Assembly (NCBI GenBank): GCA_030848705.1
Contig: CM061241.1
Location: forward strand, 81,415,178 to 81,479,177
Direction of reading: 5' to 3'
Source of the DNA: Heracleum sosnowskyi
Taxonomy: Eukaryota > Streptophyta > Magnoliopsida > Apiales > Apiaceae
DNA length: 64,000 bases
Shown here: positions 1 to 12,161 of the stretch, one piece after another
Layout of the letters: each line of letters opens with the position of its first letter
Numbering within the stretch: position 1 is the first letter of the stretch
The notes under the pieces: generated by a model
The model's input: the letters and a program-made list of their open reading frames with translations, nothing else
The model's database searches: none
Told to the model about the DNA's origin: nothing
Program-made: the position numbers and the translations under genes

Positions 1-1128
1 CAAAGGAGTTGCCTCAGTGAAGTATTCAAGCTCAGTGGATTTATTAAAGTGACAGAGATTTCAAGTGGTGACAACAAAGATACTGGTTATAGAGTTCTTG
101 AATGAAAAGGAAGTGAATCACTGCTTAAAGTCAAACAGATAAAGAACATACATTGTCGTTAGTCACTCATGAACCAGACAGTACATTGAGTGTCAACGTA
201 CTAATATGTTTATTCTTTATCTAAGTTTTAGTGATTCGGAAATTAATTGAGAAGTCAACTAATTCTATTTATTCTCTTATAAATAATTATTACTATTAAG
301 TAAATTAATTATTAAATTAATTCTGTAAAGAATTAATATAATACATAATTTATTTAGATAATTATTTAAATTAGAATAGAAATGAACTAGGAAGACTTAG
401 GTTTGAACTAAGAAGACTCGGTTTTTTAAATTAGGAAGACTCACAAGTGAGTCTTCCCGATTGTCTTCCTAGGCGAAACCCTAGTCTTCCCGATAGTCTT
501 CCCTATTCATTTCTTGTCTTCCCGATTGTCTTCCAAGGCAAAATTATGAGTTTTTCTGATAGTGTTCCTAAGGCAATTCTGTCAAAAGCATTGCACGTGG
601 GATTAAAAGAAAAGCATTGGTTTAAATAGAAATTGACAGAAGACATCAAGACATACATTACATTACACAGAACAGAAAAGTAAAGATACAGAGCATTCAA
701 CATTCCATCTTTTGTCTTTACTTCTTCAAATGCAAAGCAAATCGTTTCCTGCCAGAGAATTAATTCTTGTTTGGTTCTTAACATTTAATTCATAAGAAAT
801 GATTCTCTTGTACTGCTTTGACTTTCTAGCGGATCATAATCCCTAGATTTTATATCGAACTACTTTTTAGTATTCGATCCTTTTTATTACAAAAATAGAT
901 AAATTCATGTCGAATTTATTCTAGGTTTGTTTTATTAAGAACCCTTATAATCAGTGATCAAATTGTAACACTCCTCAAGTTTAATATAAGTTATATTTAA
1001 CTTGAATATTGTTTCAGTTTTATTCCGCATTAATTTGTTCTAAATTGTTAAATATTTTAAAGGACAAATTCGATTAACGGTATAGTTTGTATTCAACCCC
1101 CCTTCTACAAACTTATCAGGACCTAACA
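1..1128 (+). repeat. Left LTR (5' part outside window)
   Basis: Aligns along its length with the right LTR at 5392-6657 with scattered substitutions and small indels, so the insertion is not very recent. A cluster of repeated GAAGAC/GTCTTCC words lies at about 390-540, just upstream of a TATA-like TTTAAATAG at about 620. This is the position expected for LTR promoter elements. Confidence 0.8.
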
Positions 1129-1613
1129 ACACTTATGCACATTTTATTCGAACAGTTTTCTGCATATCATTTTCCTTAGCAGTTTTTGAATTCCCCTTCG
1201 AATTCTCTCAAGCTTTTCCAGAAATTAGTGCTTAAATCATTCATTGCTCAAGTTATTACTTAGCAAATCATTTCTTTTCTTTCAAAATCAAACATCTTAA
1301 GTCGAATTGATGTTCATTTTTTTTCTCTTTTTCATTTCGACTTGTGTGTTTTTGATTTGCTTAAAGTGTTTCTTGCATGTTTTGGTGATCAAGTGTTAGT
1401 TTCTGTGTTCTTGAACCTTAAGTGTGGTTGTGAATCATTTGCCCAATTATTTGTTTCCAAAGTTATTAAGTTCGAATTTAGGATAAAAAATATAAATTTG
1501 GTTAATTTTGGTAAAATTTTGATTTTGTGGATTTTAATTAATTTTGATTAATTCTAAAAATCCCTAAAATTCCAATTTTATTTTAAATTAATTGAAATTT
1601 CTTGTTTTAAAAA

Positions 1614-4600
1614 AAATGGATCCTAATTTTGAACTTGTTTTAAACAACTATATTGGGTATTTTGATCCGTCTAAGTGTAAGGTGGAACGATTTAAACCTT
1701 GGATTCAGTTTTTGAATAGTGAGACTTGTGTTAGTCATGCTATATGTGCCTCTGCACTTTTGAAAATTGATCCATTGCGTTTTCTTTGTTCAAGTGTTGT
1801 TATGCTGAGGATTCAAAATCTTTTACGTTCAATATTTTAAACCAGCAATATACAGTTATTTTAGAAATGTTTTGTGATGTGTTACAGTTTCCCAAGGACA
1901 GGTTTGATCCATTACCCTCTGATGATGAGTTATCACAGTTCTTTGTGAATATTCATTATCAGGGTCCCTTACAAATGGTTAAATTGTCAAAAAGTTTTCT
2001 TGTTAGGGAATGGGATATGTTCTTTGATACAATAGCAACAGTCTTTGGTAATTGCACAAAAACAAATTTTCATGGCATTACCAATCTTAATCAATATATT
2101 GCTTATGCTATTGTATTTGGTCGTAGACTAAACTTTGGTGAGATTCTGTGAAATATTATGATCAACAGGCTTGCTCACTCTAGGAGAGATTTTGATAATC
2201 ATGTGAAAGTGAAGTGTTGGTACCCTCGCTTTCTCACTCTTATCATAAATCATCTACTTACTGCTGAGCAGGTAGAACTGTTTAGGGATGCTAGATTTGA
2301 AACCTCCCAAACCACAGATTCTAAATTCTACACCAGATTGGACTGCTCATCCAAATTTTTAAACACACCAATTCTTGTTTCACCATTGATGAGTCAATTC
2401 ATTAATCTTCCAATCTTTGGTGAACAAGTTCCTCATCCACATCCGGTTCCACTACAGGTAATTATTCCTTACCCTGGATCTTCTTCTACTGGTACTTTAA
2501 TTGAAACCCAAGTGGTTGGTAGGGCTGACCAAGAGGTTGTAGAACCACAATCTCTAACACAGGTCATAGAGCCAAACAGAGAGCCAAACACTTCTGACCA
2601 ACAACCTGAGCCTAATGTTCAAACCAGTCAAAGAAGAGTTAGTGAAGTAGCTACAATGAGTGTTCCCACAGCTCTGTCTCCACCTTTAAAGAAAAGAAAA
2701 CCCTATAGGGATGCATCTGTAAGCCCATTTGTATCCTCTGAACAGGATATGGACATTGATATGGCCACTGAACAGTCTCTGGAGACATCATCTCAACAGG
2801 ATGAATCTATTGAAATTAGCCATAGGGCCATGGCATCTTGTACTTAGTCAAGCACACTCCCATTACTCACAATGGGAGAAGATATCCATATAGATGATAC
2901 TCAAGACACTATGCTAGGAGAGCACTTTAATTTTGATTTTGATACAGTACCTACCATAGTCACGGTAGAAGTGCCTTCACAGGCATCAGAGGGAAAATCT
3001 GATTCTCAGTCACCTTTAATAGAATCATTTTCTCCCCTCCCAGAGGGAACATCCCTGGCTCCCCTAAGGGATTTTTCACTCGCAGTTTATACTGATGAAA
3101 GTGAAAGGCAACCAGGTGAGTCTGTCACTGAAGAAATTCAGTTTACAATGTCAAATATTTTGACAGACTCAACCAGGGATTGGGAATTATGAACTCCCAT
3201 TGCACCACCACTGACCTCTCTAGAAGGGGCTAGGGTGATTTCTTATGCATGTACATCATCTGAGAACTTGGAGAGACAGTTAGTTGTGAGAGATGAGAGA
3301 CAAACACAGACTGATACACAAGCACGTGAGTTGAGTGAAACACCACTGAGAGAAATTGAAGTGAGTGCACAGACTGACACAAACACTGCTTTGTTGTTAA
3401 CCCAGCTAGCTGCTCTATAGAAACAGTTACAAGAAACCAGGCTGAAAACAACCTTCTCAAAGCACAAGTGGTTGAACAATCTTCCACCTCTGTTTCTAAT
3501 CAGCTGGGTACTGTTAAGGATGATCTGGAAGGACTGAAGAGTACTCTGCTCCCGAAGCTGAATTCCATCCAACAATCTCAAGTACTAGTGGCTTCAGACA
3601 TTTCTGATTTAACAACGTCAAATGCTCAGATTTCAGAAAGTGTCAAGGAGATTGCTGCCATTTCTACCAAGGTGGACTTTATTCTGCAAACAGCTGATGA
3701 AAATCAAACGTTTAATGAAGAAAGGATGTCAAGGATAGAAGGAGGAATGAAGCATCTAAATGAAGGAATGAAGCACCTGTATTATATGATAAAGAATTCA
3801 CATCAACCTACAGCAGAACAAAGAACATTCTTTGAGGGAGATGATGATGATGAGGATGATGTTTATGAAGGAGAAGATGGAGGAGACAGGAGAGAAGGAG
3901 GAGAAATAAGGAGAACATCTAAGGTGAATCCTAGGGCTTCCAAAGCTCAAACTGTAGAGGATTCCTCAACTAAGGGGGAGAAGAAATGAGGAAGTAGAGA
4001 AGCTGGAGGAGCTTCTGGAGGAGGAAAAGATAAAGGGAAGGGTAAACAATCATTGGAGGAGTCTGTTTTTGATGATGCCTACTACTACCATGGTGAACAT
4101 GATGATTTCCAATTTGATACATCTGGTGATTTGGAGAAGACCATACCTGAAGAACATATTGGTGAGGAGGAGGTTGAAGAGGCAGCTAACTTTGATGATT
4201 GGGAGGATGAAGCTGATTTGTATACACCTGACCCTTTGTTTCAAAAGGAGCTTAAGAAGCAGCAAGTAGATCTCAGAAGAAAGGAGGATGAGAGTGCCAA
4301 GGTCTCTGACATCATATCTCAAAAGCTAAAGATTCAAAAGGTTGAACATGAAGACAAACAACGTCTTCATAGTATTCATGTCAAGGAAAGGAGATTGGAT
4401 GTGAGGATGAAGCAGGGAAGCAAATGGGATAAGGCAGGGGAGATGTTTGATATCCCTCAGAGAAGCACAAACAATGATGGTACTTTTCTGAAGTTGCTTG
4501 AGAAGATCAGAACTGTTAATCGGGATAATTCATTATACATGAAGGCTTTGAAGGAAGATATCTTAAGGAATACATCTGCATTTGATCAAGTGAGGCAAGA

Positions 4601-5126
4601 ATTGTATATCTATGTGTCTAGTGCTCTTGAAGGGTCATTCACCGTCTCTCTTGAACTCCTACAAAGAAGATCTCTCTCAGAATTATGGATTCTTATGAGT
4701 AAGGTAAAGAGATCTTCATGCTTGAATGAGCTTCTATATGACCGGCTGAGAGATTCTGCAATGAAGGCCAGCCCTCAAGTTGTACATTTTCCTTATGAAG
4801 TCAAAATCTACAGAGGTACAACTTTGGAGACTGTAAGGTTGGATCCTGATTCTTTGAAGCTACAAACTGCTATGCAACTGGTGAAGTTGGAGAATCTTCT
4901 TAGAACTTCTGGGTTTACCACTGAAGAGAAGTCTGAGGTTGCTGATATGATTTCAGACTACTGCACGGAGAAAGTTCCAAGGTATGCTCAGATGAAGAAC
5001 AGATTGAAGAAGATCACCTCTCAACCAGTAATGCCAAGTAGAGTGGTTTCTGAAAGTGATCGTGTCCTTGACAAAGATCTTCTAGACACCTTGCAAGAAG
5101 CTGAAGAAGGTGAAATTAGAGATTAA
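1614..5126 (+). pseudogene. Broken large ORF of the non-autonomous LTR element
   Basis: One ancestral ORF of about 1,150 codons appears as fragments. The start MDPNFELVLNNYIGYFDP is at 1614. The frame shifts near 1790-1835. In-frame stops follow near 2150, 2847, 3192 and 3420. The frame shifts again at about 3420-3468, a stop lies at 3987-3989, and a long open stretch runs 4053-5126. The N-terminal third (words such as PKDRFDPLPSDDELSQFF and KVKCWYPRFLTLIINHLL) resembles the ORF of large plant LTR elements often annotated only as retrotransposon protein. The middle is Ser/Gln/Glu rich, and the C-terminal part is acidic and helical. Several stops fit C-to-T or G-to-A change (TGG to TGA, CAG to TAG), as expected of methylated repeat DNA. 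Its biochemical role is unknown. Confidence 0.7.
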
Positions 5127-5380
5127 GGCATGATGTAGTTAGCTCAGTTTGTAAATGTTATATGTTTAGAGCTAGGTAAATCAAGATAGGAAAATGTAAT
5201 CATTTGTTCAGTCTAGAGGAACATCTATCTTGTATTTATCTTTATTGTTTGAATCTGGAAATTGTTAAATATAATCCAGAACTTTTTTATTATTTGTTTG
5301 GCTCTTAAAAGTCTAATATTTTCTTGTTTTAGTTGAGTTATCCTCTAGAGGTATTTGATTGTTATCATCTAACAAACAAA

Positions 5381-5391
5381 TAGGGGGAGAT
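5381..5391 (+). other. Polypurine tract
   Basis: TAGGGGGAGA lies directly against the TG that opens the right LTR. This is the normal place for the plus-strand primer of an LTR element, and it sets both the orientation (+) and the LTR boundary. Confidence 0.7.
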
Positions 5392-6657
5392 TGAAAGGCA
5401 TATGTATAGGCCTATTTGTAATCACAGAGGATTCTACTCAACATAAAATAAGTTGTAATAAGTAAATAATAAAAGTCATATGTCACAGGAATCTCAGAAG
5501 ATAATATCTGTCAAAGAATGAAGATTAAAGTCATCTACAGACTTGAAGTAATTCTACATTGAAAGAAGTTCAATTTATTGATCAAGCCTCAATGAAGTAT
5601 TCAAGCTCAGTGGATTTATTAATGTGACAGAGATTTCAAGAGGTGACAACAAAGATACAGGTTACAGAGTTCAAGAATGAAAAGGAAGTGAATCACTGCT
5701 TAAAAGTCAAATAGATGAAGAACAGACATTGTCGTTAGTCACTCATGAACCAGACAGTACATTGAGTGTCAACGTTCTAAAATGTTATTTCGTCATCTAA
5801 ATTTTAGTGATTCAAGAATTAATTGAGAAGACAAATAATTCTATTTATTCTCTTATAAATAATTATTACTATTAAGTAAATTATTTATTAAATTAATTCT
5901 ATAAATAATTAATTTAATACATAATTTATTTTGATAATTATTTAAATTAGAATAAAAATGAACTAGGAAGACCTAGAATTAAGTCTTCCCGATTGTCTTC
6001 CTAGGCAAAAGGGTTGTGTTCCCGATTGTCTTCCAAGGCAAAAAGGTTGTCTTCCCGATTGTCTTCCAAGGCTAATAGTTAGTCTTCCCAAGAGTCTTCT
6101 TAATACAAATTTTGTGAATTACTTGGCGCGTGAAGATTCAAGACAAGGCAGTTGTTTAAATAGAAGTGTGATCAGTTGACATTACATACTACAACAAAAA
6201 GAGACAGAACACAAAAAGAAACATTCTATCTTCAAAGCTCTGTCTTTACTTCATCAACTGCAAAGCCATTCATTTTCTGCCAGTGAATTTAATTCTTGTT
6301 TGTTTGTATCATTTAATCCTTGAGAATAAATTCACTTGTACTACTTTGTCAATCTAGCGGATCATAATCCCTAGAAATTATATCGAACTACTTTTTAGTA
6401 TTCGATCCTTTTTACTACAAAAATAGATAAATTCATGTTGAATTTATTCTAGGTTTGTTTTATCAAGAACTTTGTAATCTGTGATCAAATTGTAACACTC
6501 CTCAAGTTTAATATAAGTTATATTTAACTTGAATATTGTTTCAGTTTTATTCTGCAATAATTTGTTCTTAATTTGTTAAATATTCAAAAGAACAAATTCG
6601 ATTAAACGGTATAGTTTGTATTCAACCCCCCTTCTACAAACATATCAGGACCTAACA
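5392..6657 (+). repeat. Right LTR (1,266 bp)
   Basis: Begins TGAAAGGCATATG and ends CCTAACA. It carries at least four copies of a GTCTTCCCGATTGTCTTCC-type word at about 5980-6100, then TTTAAATAG near 6155 as a likely TATA box. The sequence right after it belongs to the copia remnant on the other strand, so the element probably inserted into that copia element. The target duplication cannot be checked because the left end is outside the window. Confidence 0.8.
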
Positions 6658-9600
6658 AACATCCATGGATCTATGCATAATGGGGGTTCTGTGTAAGTTA
6701 CCCTTGACCTCAGTCACATTAACGTTAGTCTCAGTTGGTTTCTTACAAACATTTGTTAACTGATGTGAGGAGCCACAGTTTTTACATAGTTTCCTGGGTG
6801 CATTCTTGACATAAACATAGCCATTACCCTTGTTGATTCCTACTTTGTCATTCCTGTTCTTAGACCTGAAAGTATCTGTGTTGATAGCATGTCCTGAAGT
6901 TGTTGTCGAGTCTTTCTTGACAGTACCTTTTACATCCACTGTCTTGACAATAGGTTTCGAGGTTACTGTCTTAGATACTCTCTTGACAACATCTTTAGAA
7001 GATTCTGCCTTGTCATTGTTGACAGCATCTTCAGAACATTCTATCAGATTGCTAGGCAAAGTTACTGTCTTGGGGATTGTGACAATATCTTTTCCTTCAA
7101 CAATTGTGTTGTCAACACCTTCATCCTCATCAAGGAGTTGTTATTTGATGAACATTTCTTCCTCATCAAAATCAACTTCAGCTATCTTGAATTTTGGTGC
7201 ATGAAACTTTTTGAGGATTTGGGGTTTGACAGTAACAACAGTTGAACAATCATGATTTATAGATTCATTTCCTGGTCTTTTTCCATAATCAAAACCTACC
7301 CCTACTTTCTGATTCTCAGTGTTCTTTTCATTAATATCCTGAAGCAACCTAAAAGAGTTTCTATATGCCTTGAGCTTAAATTCATTCTCAGTGATTTCCT
7401 TTCTCAAGAACTCTTCTACCTCCTTAGCACAAACTAGATCATTCTTAAGTCTTGCATTTTCCTGAGCTAAGGAGTCCAAAGGACTGGTCTTATAAGTAAA
7501 AGCAAATCATTTTCAGAACTGAGTGTTTCATTTAACTTAGTTAACCTAGCTATTTCTTCATTAGCAGCAGTTAAACTAGTATGGATATTGAAAATTTCTG
7601 CACTCAATTCCTCAAGAGTTTGCTTATATTCAGTATTAGACATATCAAGCAAGACAAGTGAAGGTACCTGAGTTGAAGGGCTTGATGATTCTTCTTCAGA
7701 TTTAGCCATGAGGGCTAAGTTCACATATTCTTCTTCCTCTTCCTCATCAGACTCATCCCAACAGCCACATAGGCTCTTCCTTGTCCTCTTTTGTACTGTC
7801 CACTTGACCCTCTGTCTATTTTCTGATTTTGCTTTGGCCTTCTACATTCAGTAACAAAATGACCAAGCTCATTGCAGTTGTAGCATCTGAATTTAGACCT
7901 ATCCACCATTCCAGTTTTGTATCCTCCTCTTGTAGCATTGTCATCAGTCTTGGAAGAATTTCCTTTGCTGAACCTTGATGTTTGACCCTGAGGCTTGTAT
8001 GGCTTGTTTCTTCTGAATCTTATATTTTTAAACTTCTTTGCCATATAAGCCATGGTTGGATTATCCATCTTCTCCATCTCCTCTATAGAGTAGAATTCCT
8101 CATCTTCAACATCATCCAGTTGCATAACCACTTTCTCCTCATCATCCACTACCTCTTCAATCTTTAAGGAAGATATTTGAGTTGGATGAATGATTTGAAC
8201 TGCTTCACTAGACAGAGTAACCTTTGGCTCATGAGCCACAAGAGCACCAGCCATATTGGTCATCTTTCCTTTCGATCCACTTTGTATGGCTCTCTTCTGA
8301 AAGAGTTCTAGCTCATATGACTTGAGCACACCATACAATGTTGTTCCCACTCGATGATTTTTGTTTCTTATGCTTTGTTCATCATTTGTTCGTTTCATAT
8401 TTGGAGTAAAGGCAAGTGAAGATGCATCGTAGATTGAAAGATGAGGAAGAAGTGAAGGCAGCTTCCATGAGTAAAATGTGAAGTACTACTTTCAGCTTTG
8501 TTTATTTTATAATGGGATGTATTTTGTGGCAATCGGACAGGGGATTTATCTATGTTTTCTAAAATATATATGAAAGGTTTTGTTGGTGTTGGTTTAGAAT
8601 ATGAGATCATTTTGGACTTGAGTAATGTATACAACGATTTATTTTTACCTAATATGGTAGACAATTTGGTTTCATTAATTTGGAATAGTTGATGTAATTT
8701 AATTTTTCTTATTGATGTAAGAATACTGGATTTGTGTTAATGACAAATTTAATTTTGGTTATTTTGGTGCTTACTTGAAAGCTAAAGCATATGTTCATCT
8801 GTTTGTAAAAGTAACAATTTAATAAAATAAAAAAGTGTCTGTCACAACAAAAGACATTGCTTAATTGAAATAAAAGTGATGTAGAAAAGAAAAAATCACA
8901 TCAATCTTTTAAAACAAAATTGATGTTAAAGGTATATCAAAACAACAGTTACTTAAAATGAAATCGATGTCAAAGGATGGTTCAAACAACAAATATATTG
9001 ACAAAAATCGATGTCAATTGTTTGTTTAGACAACATATCTTAGAAAGAAACTGATGTGAAAAGGTTATTTAGACATCGGGAAAAAACCGATGTCTAAAAG
9101 GGGTACTTTTAACATCACTGACAAAGACATCGGTCGAAAAAGACGTAGACATCGGCCAGAAAACGATGTCTATTGCAGTTTTTCTAGTAGTGCCCTTCTC
9201 TAATTGCAGTAACTCTGTGCTCAAGATGCTCAGGAAGAGTGAGTAAGAACTTAAGGTTGAGTTCCTTCTTCTCATAAAACTTGCCATGAATCTGGAGTTC
9301 TGTGATCAGTGTACTAAATCTCTCAAACATTTGAGTAAGTTCTTCACTGGGTTTTGCCATGAAGGCTTCATATTGGGAAACAAGAATCTGTCTTTGGTTC
9401 TCCCTGACCTCTTCACTTCCTTCGCATAACAGCTCGATTTTGTTCCATATTTCCTTGGTTGATGAGCATCCAATTACATTCCCACACATGGCTTTATCCA
9501 AAGTGAGAGAATCAAGCAGAATGAGTTGCAAGTAGTCATCCAGAACTATCTTTTCTTTTTCTGGCTCCAAAAACTCGGATGGCTTCTTGGAAACCCAATG

Positions 9601-9795
9601 TGCTGGAATAACAACACCATCAACGGTCGAGGCTGCAATTTCTTTCTGTGGAATAAATTGACCATTCTCGAGGATTCCCACGTACAGTGGATTCACAGCT
9701 TTGATGTACAACGAGATTTTTCTTTTCCAAACATTGTAGTTCTCTTTATTGAAAGCTGAGATCTTGATACTACTTGATTTATGTATACTCGACAT
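6658..9795 (-). pseudogene. gag: copia gag, interrupted and frameshifted
   Basis: The N-terminus (MSSIHKSSSIKISAFNKENY, then NVWKRKISLYI) is a typical copia gag start. It runs to about 9193 and ends in LPEHLEHRVTAIREG. After the CACTA insert, gag resumes near 8345 with LYGVLKSYELE. A CCHC knuckle CYNCNELGHFVTEC lies at about 7850-7895, followed by a coiled-coil stretch (frames broken near 7720 and 7480). A second Cys/His cluster CKNCGSSHQLTNVC lies near 6750-6790. Several frames are needed to read it, so it cannot make a full Gag. The long linker with a second Cys/His cluster is a feature of SIRE-like copia elements (family knowledge). Confidence 0.7.
8349..9192. mobile_element. CACTA (En/Spm) transposon remnant
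   Basis: The right end at 9192 is the inverted terminus CACTACTAGAAAAACTGC read on the minus strand. Next to it are about ten subterminal copies of GACATCG/CGATGTC in both orientations (about 8870-9175), typical of CACTA ends. It interrupts copia gag. CCC on the right flank and CCC at 8346-8348 could be the 3-bp target duplication, but the left terminus is not a recognisable CACTA end, so the left border is approximate. No transposase is present. Confidence 0.6.
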
Positions 9796-9823
9796 GATCT
9801 TCAGATTTGTATATCAATCTGTT

Positions 9824-9835
9824 GCTCTGATACCA
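9824..9835 (-). other. Primer-binding site for initiator tRNA-Met
   Basis: The minus strand reads TGGTATCAGAGC, the standard match to the 3' end of plant initiator tRNA-Met. It lies one base inside the LTR and 29 bp before the gag ATG. It fixes the minus orientation of the copia remnant. Confidence 0.85.
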
Positions 9836-9836
9836 G

Positions 9837-10768
9837 TGGTTGGTCTTTGAGTATTGCAGAAGGGGGGTTGAATGCAATACTGATAAAATTCAATCTATGC
9901 TTCAACAACTAAAACTAAGATTAAATCCTATTAGTAGAAGAAATGCAATCACAAGTAGTTTTCTCACAAAAAAAATATTTTATTTATCTTGTGAAAGTTG
10001 CTACAACCTTGAGAGAAAGTATATTTTTCTCAAGTTTCGGTTTCTCAAGTTCTCACAGTCTAGAATGAGAGATAGTCTAAGTAAACTAATCATATCTCTA
10101 TCATCACAGGTTTGTGAAGCTGCTGTCATTTTCATGTGGCAGCTTCTTACAATTTGCCTACCCGTGTGTCTTACCTAAATTTCTATACAAACATATTTAT
10201 CATTACAGAAAAAGCAATCTAGATACATTCTATATTTAGCTAACACAATTCCAGTAGATGTTGATTTGTCATACTCTTGAATTGGTGAGCTTTGCCTTAT
10301 GATCTCTCAAGCTTCTGTCGTAGTCTTGCAGACCTGATGCAGTGTTGGGATACTGCAGCACGCATGTTTCTTGAACATCCAAACTGTCATATGTTTGACT
10401 GGGTAGATCCCCAATTCAAAGTTTATCCCTCTGAGACAGTATCCTGAACTCTAAGCTTGCTGTCATAAGAATGAGCTTTTGGTGACAGTAAGAAATCCCC
10501 GCAATAGATGCTGTCAGGAGTTCCAAACTTGCTGTCAGGAGAATAGAGAGTTGTTGTCTCAAGGCTTCCGCCAATGTTGCTGTCAGAGTGAATATGTTGT
10601 CTTGACTTGCAACATGTTGTCTTCTTGTAACCTTATTGTCAGTGCTATGACAATAACATTTATTTTTGCTGTCATCCTGATATACTCCTTGAGACTTGAA
10701 CAAACGAATGAACTTCTTCCAAGATTTATAAACAAGTTTATTACAACAAATGAAATGACTACAAGGAC
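9837..10768 (-). repeat. 5' LTR of the copia remnant
   Basis: The inner end (plus strand TGGTTGGTCTTTGAG) abuts the primer-binding site. The LTR contains at least six dispersed GCTGTCA/TGACAG words between 10450 and 10680. A TATAAATC on the minus strand lies at about 10722-10729. The outer end is set only by an ACA near 10768 and is not supported by a target duplication. Confidence 0.5.
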
Positions 10769-10780
10769 ATACCCTGGCTG

Positions 10781-11679
10781 TGACAGTATGTTCTACTTAA
10801 TCAAATTAAGTATTATAAAACATAAAGTTAAGTTGTCTTCTAAGCTATCACCCATAAATCCTAACAATAACATTTTACGATACATAATTTTATACAATAC
10901 ATAACATTCATATTCTTATTCGATATATATGATACAACACCACATAACAATAATAACCCGAAACCCACAATTCATGCCACGACCACTACAACCCGGTGAT
11001 AACGGTCCTAAATTTTCAGAAAACTGTCACTATAACCCGGTGACTCGGTCCGTATTCTTATTCAATATTTCCACAAACCATGGCACAAATCAGAATTCCA
11101 AGACTATTGCTTACACATAACACATATCAAATAATACATATCACTTCAAAATAGATCATCACTAAGCCCGAGTTTATATAATCAAAACACACACAACACA
11201 TAATTACGAAAATACTAGATAAATCAATCGGAAACTTACCTTAACATCTAAAACTTTGAACGTCTACGTGATACGAACATGTCCATAACTGTTTTTAGCC
11301 TTTTTGACCCTTTAAACGATGTTTTCTCGAAAAACTTAAACCACAGAAGTTGTATAGAACGAAAAGATCTCTCCGAAAAAGTCTGGAATCAACGAATTTC
11401 GACTTATGATGAATTTACTACGAATTTTACAAGACTGCTGATTTTTGAGTATAAAACCCTACGAATTTTAATAACAAAGACGAGAAAGGAGAATAAGATG
11501 TATATAGCTTTACAAAATCATAAGTCCAAACCTACTGATTATCCGTACTCAAATTCGATCCATATTTTAGGCCCATTAGTCTAATTAAATTTTAAATCCC
11601 ATTCTTTATCAAATTTTAATCCTATTTTTTTCCTATTATTCTTTTATTATTAATAATCTAAAAATTACGGGATATTACA
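10781..11679 (-). repeat. Probable solo or truncated Ty3/gypsy-type LTR
   Basis: The minus strand opens with TGTAATATCCCG, a start common in plant chromovirus LTRs, at 11679. The plus-strand left end TGACAGTATG (minus ...CTGTCA) is a weak guess. Inside are AT-rich sequences and short direct repeats (CCCGGTGA words at 10992 and 11036). No coding sequence flanks it and no clear 5-bp target duplication was found. Confidence 0.35.
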
Positions 11680-12161
11680 TCTACATATAATAAATATATA
11701 TTATTTTAAAATATAAGTTAGAGTTCTAAGGGTTCTTAGGTTAAGGGTTCTACAAGGAAAATGACCATATGTTTATATAGTCAATCCTTAATAATAATAA
11801 AGGAAACTTTCCTCTTTCACACACATTAATATTAAAGATAATTTATATTTTCCTATAATAATATATTAACATATATGTCAACATCATTTTTTTCATTTAT
11901 ATTAAAATAAATTAATAGACAGAATGAATGACTAAATAAAACCATAAAACTGCAATAATTGAAAATATATATTTATATTGAATCATATTCTTTATCAAGA
12001 TTTTATTTTTAGAATTATGCTATGATGTTTAGCATCTAGTTCATTTTTAATTATTATGTTTAGAAAGATTTGAAAAACATAAAAAAGTGGCAAACTAATT
12101 TTTGTCTAATAAAAAAATATTGTTGTAAAATCTGTTTAATTTATTTTATAAATAATTTATA
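11680..12161. other. AT-rich intergenic sequence
   Basis: No gene, terminal repeat or RNA was recognised. Strongly A/T-rich. Confidence 0.5.

Larger units (their letters stand above)
1..6657 (+). mobile_element. Non-autonomous LTR retrotransposon, 5' end outside window
   Basis: Two long direct repeats flank a decayed coding region. The sequence from base 1 to 1128 matches about 5585-6657, and both copies end in the same 17-bp word (ATCAGGACCTAACA at the end). The right LTR starts with TG after a purine tract and ends in CA. About 190 bp of the left LTR lies outside the window. No reverse transcriptase, integrase or protease is seen between the LTRs, only one gag-like or additional ORF, so it must have moved with enzymes made elsewhere. 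No primer-binding site for initiator tRNA-Met follows the left LTR. The C-rich LTR end resembles that of the copia LTR at 9837, which suggests the same broad (SIRE/Maximus-like) group; that placement is inference. Confidence 0.8.
6658..10768 (-). mobile_element. Ty1/copia retrotransposon remnant (5' LTR, PBS, gag)
   Basis: Read on the minus strand the order is LTR (about 10768-9837), a primer-binding site, a gag start at 9795, CCHC zinc knuckles, then loss of the rest at 6658 where the other LTR element begins. Protease, integrase and reverse transcriptase are absent from the window; they may lie beyond the left edge if the neighbouring element inserted here. A CACTA element splits gag. The LTR outer end is uncertain. 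Confidence 0.7.

Noticed and set aside
8395..8664. 89-codon minus-strand ORF as part of gag or a CACTA gene
   Set aside because: It lies in the CACTA insert, has no homology I recognise, and is short enough to be chance.
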